A DNA stretch of 34,343 nt from a virus. The notes beneath the pieces are model-generated. The model saw only the letters and a program-made list of their open reading frames with translations, had not been told where the DNA came from and ran no database searches. Where the stretch lies: the IMG/VR virus record IMGVR_UViG_3300042691_025331, positions 1 through 34,343 of that record; one strand, written 5' to 3'. The position numbers and the translations under genes are program-made. This document shows positions 5,109-17,100 of the stretch, piece by piece (position 1 is the stretch's first letter; each line of letters opens with the position of its first letter).

Positions 5109-8100
5109 CGTTCTTCGTCCTGCGTACGGCTTGTGGATAGCGGCTTGATGTCCTCATAGAATTTGTAGACCCTGATGGCTTCCTTGATTCTGGCCGTCGG
5201 GTTCTGGAGGTCGCCGACGGACATGAGCGGGATGCCGCTTCGGACCATCTTGAGCATCTCCTTGCGGAAGGCCTCGGTCTGGTATCTGGGCTTGATGATG
5301 AGCATCGGTCCGTTGAAGCCCACCATCCTGTTGACCGCGTGGGCGACTTGAAGGCTGTCGGACGCCGAGGTGATGCCCATCGCATGCAACATGACGGCGT
5401 TTGTGCCGTTGCCGTAATTGGGTGCCGACTGCCACCCTTCGGCGGCCTTGCGAATCTGGTTGAACGACTTGATTTTGCCCACCGTGGCAGGTTCGTCCAC
5501 TCCGCCCACTACGGTGTTCATGCCGAACGGGTCGGCCGCGGATGCTTCCGTGCTGGCTCTGGCCCTGTTCATCTTGAGCCGGGCCTCCTCTAGGGGAATG
5601 TCAGGATACTTCTCCTTGAATCTGTTGTAAGCGGCTTCGTTCATCTTTGTGGAGGCCATCGTTCCGGCACTTGAGCCCTCGAACAGATGTCCTTCCATGG
5701 CGTATCCGCCGACCCTAGCGAACTGCTTGAGGAATACGGAGACGATGGGAACGCTACCCAGATACTTCGACAACTGGGCCATACGTTCCCTGAGTTCTCC
5801 TTGGGACTCGATACCGCCGATGAGCAGTTTGCCAGTCTTTGGGTCGAGGATGTTGAACTTTCCGTCCTTCATCTCGACCACGGGTCTGGCGAACAGGTCG
5901 TGCGACTGCTTGGCGATGAAGTCCGCGGGAAGGCCCGCGTAGTAGACCAGATTGTTCCAGTGCGGTGCACCGTAGTTGACCGCGTAGCCGTGGGTCTTGT
6001 CCACCGGAACGTTGCTCATCAGGTACTGCGGATTGTCCACGTACTTGGCCACACGCTTGAAGATGTCCAAGCCCTGCTCCGTGCCGTGGTATTGCTGGCT
6101 GAGTTCAAGCAGAATCTCAGGTGCGGCAGGTCCGCGACGTCCGCCGATAATTTCGGTAAGCACCTGTTTAAGGGGGTACTGTCCGTTAGGCGTGTTTACC
6201 CTGACGCCTGCGACGCTCTGTCCGAACGACTCGGCAGTAAGGTCCGACGAAATCTGAGGAAGTTCGGGCAGGACTTCTCTGGCCATGGCCGCGATGTGAC
6301 CATCCACAAAGGAGATTAGTCCGTTATGCTCGATTTGACCATCGGTGCGAAGGCCGCTAGACATCTCGCCGGAGACAAGCCTTCCGAAGAAGTCCCCGTG
6401 TGCCTTCTTTTCGACGGCCTTGGACAGCACATAAGGAATCACCAAGTTCTGCTTGCCGATGGCGTAGACGTGACCTTTGCCCAGAGTGACCATGGCGGTC
6501 ATGTGCTCCAGCGAACTGTATCTGGTGCGGTGGTGTCTGGCGTCGGCGATGACGAGGCCGTTCTGGCCAGCCTGCAAGGCCCGCATGGCGTAGTACTTGA
6601 CGGCCAGTTCGCGGTAGGCGTTGTCCTCGCCGAGAGGGATGGTATCCGGGAAGTTGTAGTCCTTCGGCTCAGGCAGTTTCATCTTGGCCATCAGTTCCGA
6701 ACGCTTCTGCTTGAGTTCGTTGACCTTGATGTCTCCGCCAAACTGGTAGACCGAGGACATGGCGTAGAACGCGTTGATTTCAAGCATCCTGCCAAGCGGG
6801 GTCTTTGCCTCATGCGGGAAAGCCAGAAGGTAGGAACCCGACACGCCGGTGCCTGCCGGGTCCATGTCTCCGTCCACCCTGTTGAGGGTCGAGAAGTCGT
6901 ATCCGTCCTGAATGGCTTTCTGAATCAGTTCAGGGGTGATGGACTCGGGCTGGAACATGTAGATGTTCCTGAGGAAGATGCCCGGATTCATGAGCGGGTC
7001 CTCGCCGCGTCTGATTGACGTTTCGTAAGCCTCCCTGACATTGGCCAACTTGGAAGGGTCCGCGGCGATGTGCTTGCTCTGCCTATCAAGGTCGTACATG
7101 ACGGCCTCGACAGGGGTCATCGCGATGTAACGAGAATACTGCTCGGAACCGCCGGGGGAATTGAGTGCGTCGACGTAATAGACGAACTTCTTCTGCGACC
7201 AAGACGCGTAATCGTGTTCGCCCATTTCGTACTTGGCCCACCTGTTTTGCTTTTGGTCCCTAGTCAGGTGCTCTGGATTGATTTCCCCCTGCTTCAGCAT
7301 CTCCTCCATGGACATCGCCATCAGTTTGGCATACTCCTTGGAGGACGGGCTCAGGGTCGTGTTCTCGGACAGGCGTCTGTTGAACTCGTTCAGGAACGAG
7401 TAAGCCATGGCGTCGAAGTCGATACCATGCTTGGTTCCACGCTCCATGACGGTTGCGAGACGCTCTGCGGAAGCATGCAACGACTCGTCGCCCAATGCCA
7501 TGAACCCGAGCAAGGCGTAAATTTGCCCGCCTACGCCCTTTTGCGTCCGGTTGTAGGACTGGAAGTAGTTAACGTACTCGAACTTTCCGTCTAGGTTGGG
7601 AACCACGCCGGTCTTTTCCGGGAACAGCGTCCTCGACAGTTTGGCCGCATGCATGCTCCCGTCGTCGGCCGTGTATTGGTCGGACAGGAGATGGCCGGTG
7701 ATGTATTCGTGAACCGAGGCCTCGTCTACCTCGCTCAACTCGAACGGGCGAATCTCCTGAGGAAGGCCGAACCTGCTGGCTTCCTCCTTGGAAAGCATGA
7801 CCGCAGACTCCGGCCTGATGTCGTAGGACGGGTTCAGGTCCCTTCCGTCGTCGATGGCCAGCCTCAGGACCATGTGCTTCTCAGGAAGCGAGAGCCTGCT
7901 GAAAAACAGGGGGGCGATAATGGCGTGATGGATGACTTTGGTGTTGTTGGTCCTAGGCCAGTCGTAGTTCCACCTGACCGGCACCATTTTGGAGTCCGTC
8001 GAAACCTCGAACACGGACAGTTCCTTGTTGATGGCCTTCAATTCAGGGATGAGACCGAAGGCCTCGGCCTGCTTGAAGTCGCTTGCGGACATCTGTTCCG

Positions 8101-11100
8101 CATCCTTGGGAGGTCCGAAGGTCGCTCTCTGGTATGGGTCGGACTGCAACTCCTCGATGAGGGTGACGAACTGGCCAGCACCATGCTCACCGGCATAGGA
8201 GGTATGGTTGACGGAATCCACCAACTCAAGGGGGTCTGGGTTCGGAAGCGACTCGGCCAAGGCGATAACGCCGGAGTAACGCAGGTGCGTGTACTGCATG
8301 GTGCCATCTCCGGTGTTCCAGTGGCCGTTCTGTCTGGACTTCTGAGCGGCATGTTTGCGGAACTCATAAGTTCTATGTGCCGAAGCCAGCATGGATTGAA
8401 GCCTTTGGGCCTCGGCGGCGTCAGTGGTAGCCTGAATTCGGCCCTTGATTGCGTTCGTGTACTTTTCGTACTCCTTGGCATCGACTTCCACTCTGCCGAA
8501 CAGGACGTCTACCTGATAAGGGTTGCTGGCGGCCGACGAGTATTCAGCCCAGTCTCTCGTCCCGGTCTCGTTTGTGAATACCTTGTTGCCGTTGATTTCA
8601 AGGGACTCCGTGGAAGCAGGTGCCTCCAGCGGACGCAGATAGCCGGGCCTGACGTTCTGCTGGTCGTAATGGCCACGCGGGTCTGGCAACAGCAGTTCGA
8701 CTCCAGCCGCTAGATTCAACTGCTCCTGAGGCATGGACCGAATCATGTCGTTGAAGCCTTCGCGGTAGATTTCCATGAGCGGCCCCGAAATCTTGAGCAT
8801 CTCTCTGTCCAATGAAAACGCCTCGTACACATGAGAGTAGGACGGGAACATCTCGTCTACCTTGTCGGCCGAATAGAACTCAGACAGAGCCTTCTTGAAA
8901 GCATCAAGGTGTCTTGCTTTCAGTGCCTCAACAAACGCGGCCAGTTGAGGCTTGTCGCCGTCCGCCGCTGATTCTTCAAGGGCTTTCAGTTTGGCGAACA
9001 TGTCGTGGTGCATCAGTTTGTACTGATGAGCCATGGCTCTAGCCGCACCAAGCGGGTTCTTGGTGTCCGGGATTCTGCCATCAGAGGAGCCTGAAGTGCC
9101 TCTCTCGGCGATGGACCGACGGCCAGTGATTGGGTACATGGCGTAGATGTACTCGGCGACTTCCTGCCTGCTGAGCGTGACCGTGCGATGGTCGTACAGG
9201 AACTGGGCGAGGCCGACGACACGCATCTCCTGCTTGCCCACGCCGTTGAAGGTGAGCATCTCGTACCACTGGAGACCGGTGGCCTTGTCCTTGAATTGCC
9301 TGTTCTTGTCTCCGCCTCTGACGATGGCGTTCATCGCCGTGGAGGCGAACTGGAGCGGGCTTCCCATGGTGCTGAACCCGATTCTCTCCTTAAGGTCTCG
9401 CTCCATGGCCAGCAGGTCGCCAGTCGAAAGCCTGACGGTTCCGGGCTGGGGTGCCTTGCCGGTGATGGCTTCGGACTCCAAGACCATCTTTTGGAAGGCT
9501 TTTGCCTCGGCCTCAGTGGCGAAGGTCTTGGCGAAGTTGCCGACCGCGTAGGTGCTGTCCTCAGTCAGGATGGGTGCGGGGCCTTCGATGGCCGCTTCGT
9601 TCAGCCTGAGAGGCTGGTAGATTTCAGCACCGACGTTCGGGTCGCTGGGCAGTTTCTGGATGGTGGCATCCGTCTCAAGGCTGAGCATCTTGACGTGCTC
9701 GGCGAGGATGCCGCTCTTGGCCACCGAATTGGCGAACTGACGGGCATCGGCCTCCGAGCGATGACTTCTGACCACACGCTCCTTGATAGGCATGCCAGCG
9801 GAATCGTAGCCGACAACCTTGTCGTAGCCTACAAGCCAACTCTTGTTGCCGGAGCCTCTGCTCGGGGCGACCACCGACAGGTTCATGGAATCGGCGTTGT
9901 CCCAAGCGAACTGCTCAAGTTCCGGGCGTCCGGGGAACATGGCACGGATAATAGCAAGCCTGTCGCCGCTCTTGCGGAGATTCTGTTCGGCAAGAGGCAT
10001 GTGATAGCCCTTGTCGGAACTGGTCATCATCTGGAAGGCCTGCTCGACGCCGCTGATGAACAGCGGGTCTCTTTCGTGAATCTTGGCCAGCAACGAGGCG
10101 TACCTGTTGCCGACGAGGTTGCCGCCGCCGCTTTGGTCGGACATCTTTTCAATGGCGGAGAAGTCGCGGACAGACATGTCCCTGCCTGCATCTTCAATGG
10201 CGGTCTGCTTCAACTTGGCCGTCATCATGTCCACGTACGTGCCGCTACGGTTCCAAGTGTAGTTCTGGGTCAGGAACTTCGACTTGGCGTTGAAAACACC
10301 GGCCTCCGAGAACATGTCCGCGTTTGAACGCTCTGAGGCTATCATGTAGTAGGCCATGATAGCCCTCTGGAACTGCTCGATGGTGGCGTCCTTGGGCAAC
10401 ACGAACGACACATAGCCGTAATCGTTCTTGAGTCCGCTGATGATGCCGCCGTTGCCGCTCATGAAGTTCGTGATTCCTTCGATGTTCCCGCTTGGTCCGA
10501 GGACCGGGGAGATTTCGGTATTGGCGTTCCTGTAAGCCGTTTCCATCTCTCTGGCCACAAGACCGGCACCCCTGAGGCCTGCGGCGGTTTGGTCGGTCAG
10601 AAGTCTTTCGGCATACACTGGGCCGACTACGGCCTTGCGAAGGTCCGCGGCGATGGAACGCCTGTAATGGCGGATGAGGGCTTGGTCAATCGCACCATTC
10701 GCGTCGAAGAAAGGAAGATGACCCAGCATGTGATTGGCCGCATAGCCGATGATACGCTGGGAATCCCTAAGGGCCCTGCCGGTGCCGTAGGAGAAGCCCA
10801 TGCCAGCCATGGTCGCCTGATAGCGAGGGTCCTGAGGCGTGATGATGCCGCCGAAGTCGTGGTTGTAGCCGAGGACTCTGGACAGGTTGATGCCGATGTC
10901 GTGCTTCCTGTTGACGGCTGAGTATGCCCGGTCTCCGCCAGCGATGACGTTGGTATCAGGGCTGAAGTTCACCAAGATTCTTCCGTCCTCCAGCCGGTTC
11001 CAAGAGAAGCCCGTGCTGGGCCTGTTCTCGACGCTTCGTCTGACGCCGAAATTGAAGCCGGTAGTGAAGGCCGTGCTCATGCCGAAGCCGGACCTGCCAG

Positions 11101-14100
11101 CCACATTGGCTACGTCGGCGGAGGTCCTGAGCGAGTAAAGAAGTGCGTCCGGTCTGCTGGTGGCCGTGTATCTGGCTGGCTGGATGGAGACTTTCTCGAC
11201 GCCGAGTTTCTTAGCCATGTCGGCGATTTGGTTGACCATCAGCGTCCTTCTGGTGCCGTTGGACAGGTACGAAGGATTCGGCAACGCCTTGATTTTCCCG
11301 CCGACTTCCTGAACGGCCTTGGTGACAGGCATGCTTTCTGAAAAGACCGCCCTGCCTCCGGTCGTGGTCCTTTCATCCCTGCCAAGTAGCATCAGGGAAC
11401 TGGCGTTGAACTCCTCAAACTGGCCAATCTTGATTTCCTGAGGAATCGCGAAACCCATCGGCCTGCTCATCGCCGAGATGACAGGCCCGCCTACTCCTAT
11501 CGCCTTGTTGTAGGAATTTTCTCCGTAGGCGGTGGTCCAACTTGGGTCGTCGATGCCAATCTTGTTTTCGCCGAAAGTTTGAAGCCCTGAGGCCGACGTC
11601 TCGACATAGGAGATGTTATCTACCGAGTGTCCGTTCTTGACGTTGGTTCGGTACAAGTTGTTGCCACCGGCGGTGCCATAGAACACAGGAACCCTCTCCT
11701 CGGACTTGCTGTGCCTGCTGAAGAACAGGCTGGAGTCGTTGGCCCTAGGGATGTACGTCTCCATCTGGTTGGCCGCCCGAGGCTGTGAGAAGAACCCAAT
11801 CCAGAAGTCCTTGGTCTTGATTGCCTCGGAGATTACCCTGACGTAATCCTTGGTCATGGCGGGGCTGAAGCCAGCGATGTCGTCGGCGAGGGCCGCATGA
11901 ATCTTGGCGTTGTAGTGGGCGGAGGTGGCCAAGGCGAAGTCGACCGAGTGCTTCAACTGCTTGTCACCGAGTTTGGCGATTGGCTCGCTGATGTCCTTGG
12001 AGAGGACCTCATGCAGGTTCATGTACGCCATCAGGTCGGCGACCGTTCTGGCGTTCTGGTTGGTGCTAAGTTCACCGACCATCGTGTCGATGGCATGGGT
12101 GTCCAGTTTGGCCATGAAGGCGTCAAGCATCGCGTCCGTCTCCGGAACGAGCACGCCGGTCTTGAATTCGGCAAGACCTTCATCGGAGGTCAGGAACTTG
12201 TACTCCACGCCCCTGAACGCCGCAGGGACGTTGAGACTGAGTTCGTTGTCCTTCTCCCAGAAGTCCATGAACCCATGCTTAAGCATGACGGACAGCGGGA
12301 AGGCGGCGGCAAGGCCGACGGTCCTGTTGTTCACCCTGATGGTTCCGCCTTGCTCATTGGCGGAAATCTTCTGCCCGAGCGACGTGCTAGGCTTCGAGAA
12401 CAGGTTGTTCTGGTTGCCGAAAATCTCTTGGATTCTGCCGGAATTGGCGGACACGTAGTTCTTCATGTTGCCGCTGGCCAGACCGGCTTCCATGAGGTTT
12501 CCTACGACAAGGACGGCGTTTCCGCCAACGACGTGAGCCAGCCCGGAATCCCGCACCACGGTGTAGGATGACTGACCTCCGAACTTGTCGTCGCCCGAGA
12601 GTTCGAGTGCGACCTCGCCCACGATGGAAAGCCTGTCGGTCGCCCTGCTCTGGGGCTTTTCCGTGTCGCCGGTGTCGGCGATTGAACCGAACAATGCGAT
12701 TGCCAAAGACAGGTCCTGATAGGTCTTGCCCTTGACGTATCTGCGTCTGATTTCCAGCGGAACAAGCCGCATGGTCATCCCGGAACTGGCGAAATAGGAA
12801 TCGGCGGTTAGAGAAGGCGACACCTGCTCCACGTCCACGACAAGCGAGTCCCCGATTACCCGGCCTTGTGCGTTGGAGATTGCGATTGTACCCTGTCCAG
12901 CCACCGGGAAGCCCTCTCTGCGGCCAACGACGTCAACCTGCATGCCCCTTGAACCGATGGAAAGATTCCTGTCGGCGTTGTAGTACTCCGTGAACAGTTC
13001 GGAATTGGCGATTCTGTCCATGATGAGTTGGTCTCTGCCGAGAGAGAGCGTCTCGTTGATTAGGCTTTCAAACAATGTCTCGGCCTGTTCTGCCGTCAGC
13101 GTGGCATGCTCATCGAGAACGTAGTCCCTGTCTCCTTTCATTATGGAGCGAAGGGATTCCTTTTGGTCCGCAATTTCGCGAAGTCTAGCCTCTCGCTTTA
13201 TGACGGCCTGCTCGACGATTTGCTCCTTGATGGAGTAGTCTACGTTACGCGGCGAAAGGGTGGACAGGACTGTTTTGGCTATTGACGGCTCGTATCCCTT
13301 GAGCCCGCTGAACATCGTCGGACGCGAACCCGCTTCAATCGTTGTAATCGGAGAGACGCCAACGTGGATGGTGGAGGTGGCATGGCCAACGGCGTCAGCG
13401 AGCGAAACCGCAGACGGATTGAAAAGCGACAACTGGAGCAAGGGTGCGTTTATCTCGCTCCTTGAAGGCAAGTGACCGGTGAACGGCTCCTCGGCACCTG
13501 TGCCGCCGATTGCAAGAAGTGCACCTTCCTTGCCTCCCGCTCTCTTGGGAAGGTTTGATAGGCCATAGCCCAAATGGCCATGAGGGGTCATGAAATTGTA
13601 CGCCGTACCTTCACCAATGAGAGAGATGTTTGCCGGATGCTTTGGCATGATTTCATGCGAAACCATGACCATGTTGGCACGCTCGATGTCATCCATGAGC
13701 ATGAAGGCCATCTTCAACTTGTCCAGCCTGCCGATGTTTGCACTTTCGGAAATGGACTTGATTGCCTCGTTGACGATTGGCTCGATTAGGGATGCCTTGG
13801 CATGGAATTCCCTATTGAGTCTTTCGACTGTCTTGTTGCGAAGTTCCGCGTCCCCTATGAAAGCGTTTCTATCACGCTCCTTGAGTCTGTTTCCGATGTT
13901 GGCGGAAATTTGGGCCCACTTTTCAACGGCTTCTTGACCTAGGTCCAGTACCCATTTCGGAGTATCGCCGGTTTCAAAAACGATTCTTTGACCGTTCACT
14001 CCAAAGTATCCGACGGCAAAACTGCTTGAGTGCGTTGCGTATTCCGCGGACCCAGTTGCACTCGACATGAAAGGTCTGCCTTCTTCGCTAAGGACCAAAG

Positions 14101-17100
14101 ACCTGCGTTTTTCACCGCTTGCCGTGGCGACGGCGTTGGCAAGAACCTCGCCAGCCCTGACAATGGGAGACCCCTTCGAGGATTCCATCTGCGTCGGCAT
14201 GACGAACTGGCTGTGGTTGACGGCCATCAGGTTGATAAGGTCGTTCTTGGTCAGGGTGACGTCCGAGAAGGCCTCGGCAATCTTGGCGACCTTGGCCACG
14301 GCCATGGCATCCTCGGTGGCGATGCCAGACTTACGCATCAGTTCCATGACGTCCGACCCCCTGAAGTAGGCAGGGAAGTGGGGTGCCATAACGGCGTCGA
14401 TTGCTGAATTGCCGACCGTGAAAACGCTGGACGACTCAACCACCGCACCGCCAAGGATGGCCAAGTCCTCGATGGTGTAGGTATGGCCTTCGCTCGCCAT
14501 GACGTTTCCGGGAATCGTAATCTCGTTTCCGCCGCTCGTCGAAGGGACGTTTTCCTCGCCAAACACCTGCTTGAGGTTTTTTGCGAACTGCTCGCCGGTG
14601 ACGCCCTTGAGGATGTGGGTACCCGTGGTCAGGGTCATCCTGCCGTTTTTGTCGACCTGCCAGCCATTGGTCCTGACGGCGACACGATTCAGGATGTCCA
14701 AGGTCTCGTTGGCCATGTCGGCGATGCCGTGCATGAGGACGGCCTTGCCCATGATGGTCAGCACTCTGGAGTCGGTGACATCCGTCTCACCGAGACCGCC
14801 GACGGACTGCAAGATGACCGGGGCGATACCGTGCTGGCTGATGTTCTTAACCATGTCACGGTCCGAGCCCAACTTGGACATGTCCATGGCGTTGCGGATG
14901 ATTTTGAGAACCGGGTCCTTGACGTTATCGTCGGTGGCGACCCTAGGCTCGGCGGTCAGTTCCGCCTCGGTCTTGCCGCGTCTCTGCTCGGTCTCGCGGG
15001 CCATCTTCTCGACAGGGGCCATGACGTACGACATGTCCTTGTAGTTGCTGATGGATTCCATGAGCAGTGCGGCCGCTTCGGTTGGCATGGCCGCATCAAG
15101 GATGTCGAACGTGCTGACCAGACCTAGGGCGTTGAACGCCGTACGGAACTGCATGTTGTCGTGCATCCTGATGGAGTAGTTCGGCATCGTCAGGATGGAA
15201 TCCCTACGGAAATCCGCCAGACGTTGGTAAACGTCGATGACAGCCGTCAGGTCTCCGGCGAACTTGGCGTCGAAGTGCAGTTCCATGGCCTTTTTGGCCA
15301 TGGCGTCGGACACGTTCCCAAGTTCATGCTCGGAAAGGATGAATTCGGCGAAGTTTCTGGCGGCGGACACCATCAACGGCTTCGCGTTGGCCTTGAGCGA
15401 CCTGATGACGGGCGACTTGGACGCCTCGACCATACGCGTCAGCAGTTCGGCCTCGCTGTTGGCGGCCTTGTCGGTCTCCCTAAGTTCGATAAACCTTCCG
15501 CCCTTCATCATGATGTCAGGCTCTTTAAGCGACTTGATGAGGTCGGACTTGAGGGCTAGGCTCGTCTTGATGCCAAGCAGGTTGCCGAAGGCATGAGCCG
15601 CGACCTTCTGCGGGATGGCGTTCAGTTGGATGTCGTTGCCAATCCAGCCATGCTTCAACTGGATGGCATGCTGAACCTCATGCAGGATGATGGACGACAG
15701 CGGGTTGTCCTTAATCCACTGGCTACGGAGGGCTTCCCTGTTGTTGAAGATGGTGCCCATCTGCTCGGCGGGCAAGTTGAGTTCGGTCGCGGCGAACGAG
15801 CGAAGGCCCAGTTCGATGACGCTGGTGCCACCGGCGTTTACGTGCCTGCCGCCGTGGAAATCCTTGAAGTGAACCCTAATGTCCCTGAACTCAGGATAGT
15901 ATTTGTACAGTTCTGGGTGGTCAAAGATGTCGCCCAACTTGGCCTCACCTAGGATGATGTTGTCGCTGATGTATCTTTGTTCTGGTGGCAGAGTCAGCCT
16001 GCGTCTGACGGCCGCGGCGTAATCAGAGAACGCACCTTCTGGGTCAGGGGTATTGAGGAACGGCAGGATGTGCGGACGATTGGCCGCTTTTGCCAAGTTG
16101 AGGGATGCACCGGCGTCCGAGAACTCGAACACGTTGATGGTCTTTCCGTTGAAGGTAATCTCCGAGACAAGACCCTTAGCCTTCAGTTCGTCCCTTTTGG
16201 CGAAATCGTCGACAACGGATAGGTCGCCGACGGACAGGCGATACTGGTCGGAGAGAACGTCGAAGTCTTTGTACGACTTGGACATTTTTTCGAGCATGAG
16301 CCTGTACTGGGAAATGGAACTCTCGTCCGCCCTTCCCGTGGCCCTGAGCATCCTAGTGACCCTGCTTTCGACAAGAGCGGCATGCCCGACGGTTCCATCT
16401 TCGGTTGGGATGGCGTAATGCCTAGACAATGCGTAGGCAACCTTGGCTCTGCCCCATGCGTTATTGTACTGGATGTCAGCCGGGGACTGCGACTTGAAGG
16501 TCATTCCTTCATGTGCCATCACGCCAGCCCTGACGTCCTCGACGAACTCCATAACCATGTCGTTTTTCGACTCGGCGGCAAGCCGGTCAATCAGGTTGAA
16601 GAACGCAACCTTGTCGTTGGTGGTTACGTTAGGATTTTGAATGATTGAATCGTACGCGGATTCGATTGCCTTGGCGTTTTCAGGCATCTGGTGCATGGCC
16701 ATGATGGCCGTGAGTTCAGCGGGCTTGTTGTCACGCATGAACCCCTCGGAAGGAAGTGCACCAAGACCCTCAAGCATTGAAACCATGTCAATCGAACCGA
16801 CCCTAACGCCTCCCTTGAAAATTTCCTTAGACAGGTTTCTGACCGAATCCCTGTCAGCCATTGAAACGTCGGTCGTAATCCCGACAAAGCCACCAAGATA
16901 ATTTTTTTGGTATTCGCCCTTTGCGTTACGCGTGACCGCCATTACGTAATGAGCACCACCGGAAAGAACGCCAGCAACGCTGGAAGGGTATCCTTTCTCT
17001 CTTTGGACAATGCTCGACTTGAGGACGCCTGAAGAATCAAACCCGAGATTCGCAACAACCTCCTTTGGCCTGACAAAATACGTCTTGGCAACTATGGGTT

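Noticed and set aside
5687-10327. Long + strand frames opposite the giant gene (for example 7649-8713 and 9188-10327)
   Set aside because: They lie wholly antisense to the giant gene, have low-complexity Val/Gly/Leu/His-rich translations and no family features. They arise from the codon bias of the coding strand.
13480-13620. ADP-ribosyltransferase-like 'GEGTAYNFMTPHGHLGYGL' in the giant protein
   Set aside because: It only loosely recalls the 'GTGEGAQAYGYGLY' motif; order and spacing of key residues do not match.
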